Part shown: in pieces, positions 36,787 through 45,218 of the stretch
Numbering within the stretch: the stretch's first letter is position 1
How the letters are laid out: each line of letters starts with the position of its first letter
NCBI GenBank assembly: GCA_002813895.1
Contig: CP024912.1
Span: 992,001-1,056,000, forward strand
From: Cyanobacterium sp. HL-69
GTDB lineage: Bacteria; Cyanobacteriota; Cyanobacteriia; Cyanobacteriales; Cyanobacteriaceae
Length of the DNA stretch: 64,000 nt
Direction: 5' to 3'
The notes under the pieces: model-generated
Told to the model about the DNA's origin: nothing
The model's database searches: none
The model's input: the letters and a program-made list of their open reading frames with translations, nothing else
Translations under genes and position numbers: made by a program

Positions 36787-37613
36787 TCTGATAATTTTTC
36801 TGAGCTTAGATTTTGTTCTTGTAACTGTTGTTCAATAATTTCTAGTCTTTTATTTAAGTTATCATTATTTTGTAACAATACTTGATTATCGTTTTGTAGT
36901 GTCTGATTTTTTTGTTCTAATTCTCTTATTCGACTATAAAAACCATTGATAGTATTTTCTTTATTTCTCATTTGTTGAGATAATTGTTCTGTACGATTAA
37001 TATTAGTAGAATTTAGTTGTCGAATTTCGTTGCGTAAACTTTGTTCTACATTTTCGATTTGCTCATCGGGGTTATGAAATAAGTTTAGGGAGATATTATT
37101 AAGGGTAAATAGTCCGATAATTGTGCCGATGGATAAGATACCAAATAGCCCTGCACTTAGATGTATTAGTTGTCTATTTTTGACGGACTGAGTTAATTTG
37201 CCGAGTAGTTGTAAACTCTCTTCGTCGTCAGGTTTGATTTCTAAACATTGTCTGATTCTCTTTCTAATTTTTTGCTCGTCTTCGGGATTATGGCTTTCTC
37301 GCCAACGTCCGAGGTATGATGAAATCAGAAAATGGATCATTTGTATGTTATAAGGATCAAAGGCTAATCCTTCTTCTAATTCATTAATGGCATCATCCCA
37401 GTGGCGTAAACCGAAATATCCTTTTGCCCGGGAAAAATTTGCTTGGGATTGGGTTTGGGCGAGGCAAATTTCTTCGGGGCTAATACCAACCTCGGATACT
37501 ATCTTTTGCAATTCTTCGGGGGAAGGGATTTTGCGCCCTGATTGACATAATTCGGTAACTCGTTGGATATAGTCTTCGATGGTGTTATCCGAGGCGTTTT
37601 TTATATCTTCCAT
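36783..37613 (-). CDS. TPR-like protein with one membrane helix and coiled coil
   Basis: This 276-residue protein has an N-terminal soluble part with TPR-like helices (FSRAKGYFGLRHWDDAINELEEGLAFDP). One transmembrane helix follows (HLSAGLFGILSIGTIIGLFTL, about 152-172), then a long coiled coil rich in Gln/Asn/Leu to the C-terminus. Function is unknown. It lies between ftsW (10 bp upstream) and tsaB (4-bp overlap), so it is in an operon with the septal SEDS protein, which suggests but does not prove a cell-envelope role. Confidence 0.75.
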   Translation of the reverse strand: MEDIKNASDNTIEDYIQRVTELCQSGRKIPSPEELQKIVSEVGISPEEICLAQTQSQANFSRAKGYFGLRHWDDAINELEEGLAFDPYNIQMIHFLISSYLGRWRESHNPEDEQKIRKRIRQCLEIKPDDEESLQLLGKLTQSVKNRQLIHLSAGLFGILSIGTIIGLFTLNNISLNLFHNPDEQIENVEQSLRNEIRQLNSTNINRTEQLSQQMRNKENTINGFYSRIRELEQKNQTLQNDNQVLLQNNDNLNKRLEIIEQQLQEQNLSSEKLSE

Positions 37614-37623
37614 GGTGGTTAAG

Positions 37624-38793
37624 CTATTTTTCTGGGCTTAATTCTTGATTGTAGGTAGAAATTATGGCTTCTTCTGGTTCGACTTCTATGGCTACTCGAA
37701 CTAAAAGGGATGCGAGTAAGATACTACTTAATACTGAGCTTCCTCCATAACTTAGCATAGGGAAGGGTACCCCTGTGGTGGGTAATACACCGACGGCTAC
37801 TCCCATGTTTATCAGGGATTGACCAATGAGCATTACTATAGAGCCTAGGGCTATTAGTTTATTAATGGGGTGGCTAGATTTTAGTACCACAATCAAGCCC
37901 ATGGTAGCATAAGTCCCTAAAAAGAGGAGAAGGGCGATCGCACCGATAAAACCAAATTCTTCTCCAAAAACAGCAAAAATAAAATCAGTATCCTGAAAAG
38001 GAAGATAAAATAACTTTTGTTGAGACATTCCAAATCCTAACCCGGAAAGCCTTCCAGAGCCAATGGCAATAATACTTTGCACTAATTGATAACCATCTCC
38101 CCTAGCATCGGCCCAAGGGTCACGAAAAGATGTTATCCTCTTCATTTGATACTCATTATTATTTACACTAATAAAAGCCATCACCAGCCCCAAAATAGCT
38201 ACTCCAAATAATTGAGCTAAAGGCACTCCTGCCGCCAACGCAATTAACCAAAAAGTCATACCACATAGGGCAGTGGTACTTAAATTTGGTTGAACCAAAA
38301 TCGCCACTAAACTAACGCCAAATATTAACAACCAAAACCCTTTAAACCACCATGTTTTGCGATCCCATGTACCAAAAACATAGGCACTTTGTATTACGAT
38401 TAAGGGTTTTAAAAGCTCTGAGGGTTGGATTTGAATAGGGCCTAAACTTAACCATCTTTCCGCACCATTAACATTTACCCCCAAGCCAAAAATGGTTGCC
38501 AATACAAGTATTAAGACAAAACCATAACCATAGGGTGCAAATTTTAAAATTTGTTTGATGGGCATTCTATAAACGATTTTGCCCATTATCAAACCCAGAT
38601 AAATCCATATAGCCTGTCGAGAAAAAATGTACCATCCATTACCATTATTGGTAAGAGAAACAGGATAAGAAGCGGAAAACAAAATCACTAATCCCAAGGA
38701 CAACCAGATAAAAGTTAGCCATCGTATCAGTCTTGCCTCAAAGCACCACTTTTCAACTTCGTTATCATAAAAGGGAATCAAATGATGGAACAT
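37624..38793 (-). CDS. ftsW: FtsW, SEDS-family septal peptidoglycan polymerase
   Basis: This 389-residue, roughly ten-helix membrane glycosyltransferase works with its partner PBP at the division site. Conserved features are NGAERWLSLGPIQIQPSEL, the large-loop Asp in QDTDFIFAVFGEEFGF, and GVPFPMLSYGGSS near the C-terminus. The motifs fit FtsW better than RodA (GAxxW, PSE). First gene of the ftsW-TPR-tsaB run. Confidence 0.92.
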   Translation of the reverse strand: MFHHLIPFYDNEVEKWCFEARLIRWLTFIWLSLGLVILFSASYPVSLTNNGNGWYIFSRQAIWIYLGLIMGKIVYRMPIKQILKFAPYGYGFVLILVLATIFGLGVNVNGAERWLSLGPIQIQPSELLKPLIVIQSAYVFGTWDRKTWWFKGFWLLIFGVSLVAILVQPNLSTTALCGMTFWLIALAAGVPLAQLFGVAILGLVMAFISVNNNEYQMKRITSFRDPWADARGDGYQLVQSIIAIGSGRLSGLGFGMSQQKLFYLPFQDTDFIFAVFGEEFGFIGAIALLLFLGTYATMGLIVVLKSSHPINKLIALGSIVMLIGQSLINMGVAVGVLPTTGVPFPMLSYGGSSVLSSILLASLLVRVAIEVEPEEAIISTYNQELSPEK

Positions 38794-38845
38794 ATACCCA
38801 CAGTTTTGAAAAAATAGTAGTACCAGTATATCTTACTGGAAAATC

Positions 38846-40294
38846 CTAAAGTCTCATAATTTCTTGCCCTTGATACATAACCAATAGATTAACTTGTAAA
38901 GGGCCAGAACTATAGGTAGTATTACTAGCAACCGCCCTAATTTCATCCACTCCTTGATTAGAGCCTTCTAACTCCTGAATAAAGTTTACGAGGGAAATCA
39001 GTTGTCCATCACCGATGACAATGCGCCCCAATACTCCCTGCTGTCTTGCTCTAAATTGAGTTACTGAGAGAAGAAAGTCTAGTTTTTCCTGGACATTATT
39101 ATTAGATATATCATCGGATTCTATGGCGGATAGTGCTATTATTTCATTCTTTTGATAGACTGTTTCATTAGGTGAAACATCGGTAAAAATTCTGACGGCT
39201 TCTTCTCCTTGAACATAGTTACCTGCAGCTAAAATTTGTATTAAATACTCTCCTTTTTTAGTTAGTTGACTTCGCATTTGTTCCACCTGAGCCGTGCTTA
39301 TTTGTACAAATCTTCTACTGGATGATTCTTCTCCATAACCTAAAATTCTCATGGCTCCCCTATTGGCTTCATTGAGGACACCATCGATTAATTCTTCTAG
39401 GTTCGTGTTATCTTCAACCTTAACTAGAGTAATAGTTATTAGCTGTCCTCTCACTAGGGCGATCGGTCTTTCTCTTAGGTCTTGATAGGTGCGATAATAT
39501 TGTTCTAATACTTGTATTTCTCTTTCAAAAAATTTACGATCTCTTTCTAGTTGAGATAATAATTCTTCTTTTTCTGTTAATGTTTGATCTCTCTGGGCGA
39601 TCGCACTGTCTAAACTGCTAATTTGCCTATCTCGAAACTGAATTTCTGCCCGTAAATCTTGCTGTTGTTTTTGTAATTCTTGTAGGGTTGTTGACTGCAA
39701 CGCCAACACTTTTTCCTGCTCACTAATTTCATCCAATCTTAAACTAAGTTCTTGATCTTTCTCTCTAATTTGTGTCTGTAAAGCAACACTTTCTTCTTGA
39801 ATATTATTTTTTTCTTCTAATAGAGTTGCCCTTTCCTGCTCAATGGCTTGTACCTCCGCCGCTAAACTTTGGGTTTGCTCATATATTTCGTCCAATAACT
39901 CCTGAGTATCTGTTAATTCTTGCTCTGTGCTGAGTAAAATATTTCTGGCTTCCTCTTGACGCTGTTGGGCTTCCTCCAAATCCTTTGCTACCCTGCTTTT
40001 TTCTTCCGTCACCTGGGCCAACTCCTCTTCCACTTCCCGACGACGGTTAAGAATTTCATCTAACTGAAATATCCCTTGACGCAAAGAAGCACTAAGGGCG
40101 AATAGTATTCCCAAGGTAGAAGCGGAAATCGATATACCTGTAACAATAGATACTACAATCGCCGTTTGTTTGGGTCGTAGATTAAATAATCTTAACCGAG
40201 CTTTACCTACTTTCGTACCAATGCGATCGCCCAGGGCCGCAATTAACCCTCCCAATATTAACACCGCAAAAATTAGTACATAAGCACTGGTCAT
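38846..40294 (-). CDS. DUF3084 coiled-coil membrane protein
   Basis: This 482-residue protein has two N-terminal membrane helices (AYVLIFAVLILGGLIAAL and AIVVSIVTGISISASTLGIL). A coiled coil of about 190 residues follows (heptads of Glu/Gln/Leu such as VEEELAQVTEEKSRVAKDLE), then a globular DUF3084 C-terminal domain. The family is conserved in cyanobacteria with no known function. It ends 52 bp before ftsW on the same strand, which hints at a role in envelope or division (inference). Confidence 0.85.
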   Translation of the reverse strand: MTSAYVLIFAVLILGGLIAALGDRIGTKVGKARLRLFNLRPKQTAIVVSIVTGISISASTLGILFALSASLRQGIFQLDEILNRRREVEEELAQVTEEKSRVAKDLEEAQQRQEEARNILLSTEQELTDTQELLDEIYEQTQSLAAEVQAIEQERATLLEEKNNIQEESVALQTQIREKDQELSLRLDEISEQEKVLALQSTTLQELQKQQQDLRAEIQFRDRQISSLDSAIAQRDQTLTEKEELLSQLERDRKFFEREIQVLEQYYRTYQDLRERPIALVRGQLITITLVKVEDNTNLEELIDGVLNEANRGAMRILGYGEESSSRRFVQISTAQVEQMRSQLTKKGEYLIQILAAGNYVQGEEAVRIFTDVSPNETVYQKNEIIALSAIESDDISNNNVQEKLDFLLSVTQFRARQQGVLGRIVIGDGQLISLVNFIQELEGSNQGVDEIRAVASNTTYSSGPLQVNLLVMYQGQEIMRL

Positions 40295-40437
40295 TATAAT
40301 CCTCTATGATCAAAATCCGAAAACCGTTGAAACTTCTAAATCTTATAAATATTATACTCTAGGGGATCTCACAGAAAGACATATTTCGCAACAGTATGAT
40401 GTTTGAAAGTAACAGTTAACTAAATGTAGCCCAAAAA

Positions 40438-41403
40438 TTAAGGATGAGTAGAACCATCGGGCATAATAGTTTCCTTCAAATTAGCACCTCCCAAGGTACT
40501 ATTTCTCAAATCCGCCCCCCTCAAATCCGCCCCTTCCAAATCCGCTTCCATAAAATTTGCCCCCTGTAAATTGGCACTTTCAAAAGTAGCCCCCTGTAAA
40601 TAACCATGACTGACATAGGCATTTTCCAGATTAGCCCCCGACAGATTAGCCCCCCTCAAGGTAGCATGAACAAAAATAATTTGCCCCTTGCCTCCCGTCT
40701 TCTTTCTCAGGGGTGATAAAGTAAACCTTTTACCTCCCAAGCCGTGCAACACCGCCCCCGAAAAATTTGCCCCCCTCAAATTTGCCTTAGATAAATTCGC
40801 CTGATGAAGAAATAAACCCTCCAAAATGGAATTTTTCAAGTTAGCCTTTCTCAAATCCCCACGGCTAAAATTAGCCTCACTTAAATTACATCCTTCCAAA
40901 TTAGAAACCGACAAATCTGCCCAATTAAAATCTGCTTCCATCAAATTTAAACCGCTCAAATCAGCTTCCGTTAAGTTTGCCCTAGTAAAATTTCCCCCCG
41001 TTAGAGTCGCCCCCGTCAGATTCGCCCCTGTCAAATTCGCCCCCATAAAATTGGCATTGGAAAGAAAAGTATTCGATAAATTGGCATAACTTAAATCTGC
41101 GTAGCTTAAATCAGCACTGTTGAGATTACTCCAACTCAGGTCACTGTAACTAAAATCCGTATGTTGTAAATTAGCGCCTATAAAACGAGAGCTAATAATT
41201 CTTGCGTTTACCAAGTCAGCATGGCTGAGATTAGCACCACTCAAATCCGTTGAGCTTAAATTACTCCAACTCAAATCACTATGATTTAATTCAATTTGAG
41301 TTAAATTGACCTGAATTATTTCACTGGCCGAAAGACTGAGACGACTAAATTCTCTTTGTCCCTGAGAATATAATCTTAGTAATTCATCAACGTTCATTAT
41401 CAA
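40438..41403 (-). CDS. Pentapeptide-repeat protein
   Basis: This 321-residue protein is built almost wholly from A(D/N)Lxx pentapeptides (for example SNLSSTDLSGANLSHADL), which fold as a right-handed quadrilateral beta helix. A break at GGKRFTLSPLRKKTGGKGQ (about residues 225-243) interrupts the coil. A second ATG at 41397 could be the start. Such proteins are abundant in cyanobacteria, and most lack a known role. A paralogue begins at 63,669. Confidence 0.9.
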   Translation of the reverse strand: MIMNVDELLRLYSQGQREFSRLSLSASEIIQVNLTQIELNHSDLSWSNLSSTDLSGANLSHADLVNARIISSRFIGANLQHTDFSYSDLSWSNLNSADLSYADLSYANLSNTFLSNANFMGANLTGANLTGATLTGGNFTRANLTEADLSGLNLMEADFNWADLSVSNLEGCNLSEANFSRGDLRKANLKNSILEGLFLHQANLSKANLRGANFSGAVLHGLGGKRFTLSPLRKKTGGKGQIIFVHATLRGANLSGANLENAYVSHGYLQGATFESANLQGANFMEADLEGADLRGADLRNSTLGGANLKETIMPDGSTHP

Positions 41404-41713
41404 AAGTAGTTTTACAAAAAAAATTTGTCAGTGCGATCGGCAATAAAAAGCAAAATTAGTTTAACATCAAATTATTATCTTAGCCCATAAACCATAAACC
41501 ATAGATACCATTAATTACTCTTTGGCAATGCCATAAAAAGGAAAATAAAAAGTAATTGTGAAGGAAAGTTTATATTTCACAACAACACCCATGATTCAGA
41601 TCTAAGATCAAAGTAGAGACAAGTAAAAAACACTTATTTAAAAATCTCTAATCAATTTTATTTAGGTGCTACTTGATAAATCTCTTTTTATCTACTTTAT
41701 CAAGGAGTAAATT
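41404..41713. promoter_or_regulatory. Upstream region of adhE
   Basis: This 310-bp AT-rich gap between divergent genes has GGAG at 41703-41706, 7 bp before the adhE ATG, as ribosome-binding site. No reading frame or RNA is recognised, and no clear redox-regulator site is seen. Confidence 0.4.
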
Positions 41714-44305
41714 ATGAATGATAATAAAAACCAATTAGCTCAACTAGAAGAATTAATTGCTAAAGTAAAAAAAGCACAAAAAATTTACGCAACATTTAGC
41801 CAAGAACAAGTAGATCGTATTTTTAAAAGAGCCGCCCTCGCTGCGAATGATGCCCGCATTCCTTTAGCAAAAATAGCTTGTGAAGAAACAGGGATGGGTA
41901 TAGTAGAAGATAAAGTAATAAAAAATCATTTTGCCTCAGAAATTATCTATAACAAATATCGTGACGAAAAAACCTGCGGAGTTATCGAAAAAGATGATTT
42001 TTATGGCATAGAAAAAGTCGCCGAACCCATAGGATTAATTGCAGGAATTATTCCCACCACCAACCCCACTTCCACAGCTGTTTTTAAAACCCTTTTAGCC
42101 CTCAAAACTCGTAATGGAATCATTTTATCTCCCCATCCTCGGGCGAAAAAATGTACCGTAGAAGCCACCAAGGTTATTTTAGAAGCGGCTGTAGCTGCGG
42201 GCGCCCCTGCTGACATTATCGGTTGTATAGAAGAGCCTACCCTAGAAGTGTCTCAGGGGTTGATGCAACACCCCGAAATTAAGTTAATCCTCGCCACGGG
42301 GGGGCCTGGCATGGTGAAAGCGGCTTACTCCTCTGGACATCCTTCCCTTGGGGTGGGGGCTGGTAATACTCCCGCTTTTGTAGCCCGTAGTGCGGATATA
42401 AAAATGGCTGTTTCTTCCATTATGCTCAGTAAAACCTTTGATAATGGCATGATTTGTGCCTCTGAGCAGTCCGTAATTGTGGAAAATGATATTTATGACG
42501 AGTTTAGGAAAGAATTTGAGTTTAGGGGGGCTTATTTTACTACCCCGGAGGAAACGGAAAATTTACGGCAAGTGATCTTAAAGGATGGTCGTCTCAATGC
42601 AGAAATTGTGGGGCAGTCGGTGATTCAAATTGCGGAGTTGGCAAATATTGTTATTCCTCCGGAGAGTAAGGTATTGATTGCCGAGGTGGAGGACATTGGT
42701 ATTAGTGAGCCTTTATCTTATGAAAAGTTATCCCCCATCCTAGCCATGTATCGAGCTAGAGATTTGGAAGATGGTACGGCTAAGGCGGCGAAGTTGGTGG
42801 AATTTGGCGGTAGGGGACATACTTCGGTAATTTATATTGCCCAAGATGATCATGACCATATAGAATATTTTGAAGCGAGGATGGAAACCAGTAGGGTATT
42901 AGTTAATACTCCTGCGTCTATGGGTGCGATCGGGGATTTATATAACTTCCGTCTCGATCCTTCCCTTACCCTTGGTTGTGGTAGTTGGGGGGGTAACTCC
43001 ATCAGTGGTAATGTGGGGGTATCTCACCTTTTAAACGTGAAAACCATTACCGAACGTCGAGAAAATATGCTCTGGTTTAGGGTACCGCCGAAGGTATATT
43101 TTAAATATGGTTGTTTGCCCGTGGCGTTGGGAGATTTGGCAGGAAAACATCGAGCTTTCATTGTAACCGATCGCCCCTTATACGATCTTGGTATTACTAG
43201 CAAAATAGAAAACGTATTGGAACAGTTGGGCATCAGATTTGATGTGTTTTCTGATGTGGAACCAGATCCGAGTTTAAGTACCGTTAACCGTGGTTTGGAG
43301 CGGATGAATAGTTTTAATCCTGATGTGATTATCGCCGTGGGGGGAGGTTCACCCATGGATGCCGCCAAGATAATGTGGTTGTTGTACGAACATCCAGATA
43401 TTGAATTTGAAGGCATTGCCACCCGTTTTATGGACATTCGTAAACGGGTATATGATCTCCCTCCTTTGGGGGAAAAAGCCATCATGGTAGCCATTCCTAC
43501 CACCTCTGGGACAGGTTCTGAAGTTACTCCCTTTGCCGTGGTAACAGACGATCGCACAGGGGCAAAATATCCTTTAGCAGACTATGCCCTAACTCCGAAT
43601 ATCGCCATCGTTGATCCTGAATTGGTACTAAATATGCCTAAGAGTTTAACGGCTTTTGGGGGGATAGATGCCCTCACCCACGCCCTAGAAGCCTATGTCT
43701 CTGCCTATTCTACGGAATTTACCAGTGGTTTGGCACTCAAAGCCATCGGTTTAATTTTTGACTATCTCCCCCGCTCCTATAATGAAGGGGCAAAGGACGT
43801 TAAGGCAAGGGAAAAAGTTCACTATGCCGCCACCATTGCGGGGATGGCTTTCGCTAACGCTTTCCTTGGTATCTGCCATTCTTTGGCTCACAAATTGGGT
43901 TCTCGCTTCCATATTGCCCATGGTTTGGCTAATGCGCTGATGATTTCCCATGTGATTCGTTACAACGCCACCGATGCCCCTTTTAAACAAGCGATTTTTT
44001 CTCAGTACAAATATCCTAACGCTAAATATCGTTATGCTCAAATTGCCGATTACCTTCATTTGGGGGGTGAAACGGACGAAGAAAAAGTTGAGTTACTTAT
44101 TGAGGCGGTGGAAAACCTGAAACGGGCGGTAAATATTCCAGCCTCCATTAAGGAAGTTTATTCAGGCACTGAGGAAGAATTTTTAGGGGCGATCGCCACT
44201 TTAGCAGAAGAAGCCTTCGATGATCAATGTACAGGTAGTAATCCTCGCTATCCCCTAATCAAAGACATGAAGGATTTATATATCACTGCTTACCATGGTC
44301 GTTAG
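41714..44305 (+). CDS. adhE: Bifunctional acetaldehyde-CoA/alcohol dehydrogenase AdhE
   Basis: This 863-residue fermentation enzyme converts acetyl-CoA to ethanol and forms spirosomes. The N-terminal aldehyde dehydrogenase half has GNTPAFV and the catalytic Cys in DNGMICASEQSV (about residue 244). The C-terminal iron alcohol dehydrogenase half (from about 450) has AVGGGSPMDAAK, TTSGTGSEVTPF and the metal-binding His in GICHSLAHKLGSRFHIAHGLANA. Both halves are intact. AdhE is patchy in cyanobacteria and marks dark anaerobic fermentation capacity. Confidence 0.95.
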   Translation: MNDNKNQLAQLEELIAKVKKAQKIYATFSQEQVDRIFKRAALAANDARIPLAKIACEETGMGIVEDKVIKNHFASEIIYNKYRDEKTCGVIEKDDFYGIEKVAEPIGLIAGIIPTTNPTSTAVFKTLLALKTRNGIILSPHPRAKKCTVEATKVILEAAVAAGAPADIIGCIEEPTLEVSQGLMQHPEIKLILATGGPGMVKAAYSSGHPSLGVGAGNTPAFVARSADIKMAVSSIMLSKTFDNGMICASEQSVIVENDIYDEFRKEFEFRGAYFTTPEETENLRQVILKDGRLNAEIVGQSVIQIAELANIVIPPESKVLIAEVEDIGISEPLSYEKLSPILAMYRARDLEDGTAKAAKLVEFGGRGHTSVIYIAQDDHDHIEYFEARMETSRVLVNTPASMGAIGDLYNFRLDPSLTLGCGSWGGNSISGNVGVSHLLNVKTITERRENMLWFRVPPKVYFKYGCLPVALGDLAGKHRAFIVTDRPLYDLGITSKIENVLEQLGIRFDVFSDVEPDPSLSTVNRGLERMNSFNPDVIIAVGGGSPMDAAKIMWLLYEHPDIEFEGIATRFMDIRKRVYDLPPLGEKAIMVAIPTTSGTGSEVTPFAVVTDDRTGAKYPLADYALTPNIAIVDPELVLNMPKSLTAFGGIDALTHALEAYVSAYSTEFTSGLALKAIGLIFDYLPRSYNEGAKDVKAREKVHYAATIAGMAFANAFLGICHSLAHKLGSRFHIAHGLANALMISHVIRYNATDAPFKQAIFSQYKYPNAKYRYAQIADYLHLGGETDEEKVELLIEAVENLKRAVNIPASIKEVYSGTEEEFLGAIATLAEEAFDDQCTGSNPRYPLIKDMKDLYITAYHGR

Positions 44306-44336
44306 TTTATTTCTCCCCAAGGTAAAAATTAAAGTA

Positions 44337-44355
44337 GGGTGGGCATTGCTCACCC
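44337..44355. repeat. Variant GGGTGGGC/GCTCACCC palindrome after adhE
   Basis: An 8-bp stem with one G-T pair and loop ATT, preceded by GTA as in the copy at 54,599. It lacks a T-run, so it is a weak terminator at best. Member of the dispersed palindrome family also seen at 13,365. Confidence 0.6.
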
Positions 44356-44504
44356 ATAGTCAATTATTATGATGAAGAAAAAATCATCAAAACAAAATCA
44401 ATTACAGTTCAATTGTTCATGGTTAACTGTCAATTAATCATCAAAAAAAGCAGACAAGTGTAATTGCAAAAAAAGAATTAAGTATGCTATTATCTTAGTT
44501 ATTC

Positions 44505-44625
44505 GGTTTTAATAATTGTAAAAAAATTATTGAACGTAAGGGGGAAAGACTGGCGAAAATCCAGCACTGTCCCGCAACTGTAATTGGTAAAACTTACCAT
44601 AAGTCAGAATGCCCACCGATTATTA
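44505..44625 (+). promoter_or_regulatory. Cobalamin (B12) riboswitch upstream of metE
   Basis: The core GGGGAAAGACTGGCGAAAAT (44540-44559) then CCAGCACTGTCCCGCAACTG (44561-44580) is the conserved P3-P6 region. AAGTCAGAATGCCCACC (44601-44617) is the B12 box; flanking AT-rich segments can close P1. Cobalamin would lower expression of the B12-independent methionine synthase downstream, since cells with B12 can use MetH. The riboswitch-to-metE distance (about 590 bp) is unusually long. Confidence 0.88.
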
Positions 44626-45218
44626 ACCATGTTATTAAATTTATCTGCGAGGCACAGATGATGGTACTAAAACAGCACGTTTTCTTGTTCTATAATCATA
44701 ATCACTGGTTAAATTATCAGTAGTAAACTGAAAAATATTAAAAATAAGATCATTCTTTGTCCCAAAAATATGACCCTCAGTACTTTTTAGGATATAAGAA
44801 CCTTCATACTAATCATTGCTAATCTTAGTAAAATAGCCACAAACCTTGTCATTAATGCTTAGTTGTGCCAGATATTAAGTTAGTTGAGTAATTGTCCTTA
44901 GCCTTTTTGTCCCTTGGTAGAAAATTATAGGCGACTCAAGGCATATCGCTACCCCAAACCCCGATAGAGGATGACGGTAAATTAACTTTGCACAAAGTTT
45001 TTGACTATACCCCATTTTTAAGATAGCCAATGGATTGCACATTTGCCTATGACCCATAGGAATAAAAAGGTAGTGGAAAAATTACTGTACTTTTCTCCTG
45101 CTGATGAATATTTCCTATCTTGGCGTAACTTCGTGGTGCAAAAAAATCAAACACCGCCGTATATCTTCATACGGTTAAATTCACCTATCCATTATTTCAA
45201 TAATTAATCTTAACATCC
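44626..45218 (+). other. Long leader or gene remnant between riboswitch and metE
   Basis: 593 bp without a recognised gene. A 52-codon frame from an ATG at 45049 to a TAA at 45207 is open but not recognised. A small hairpin CCGTAT/ATACGG lies at about 45159-45174. Either metE has a very long 5' leader, or a B12-related gene that once stood here has decayed. Confidence 0.4.

Noticed and set aside
40826-41089. Lys/Ala-rich plus-strand frame inside the pentapeptide gene
   Set aside because: It is an antisense shadow created by the repetitive codons of the pentapeptide repeats.
44875-45057. 60-codon minus-strand frame between the riboswitch and metE
   Set aside because: No ribosome-binding site and no recognisable product; probably a chance frame.
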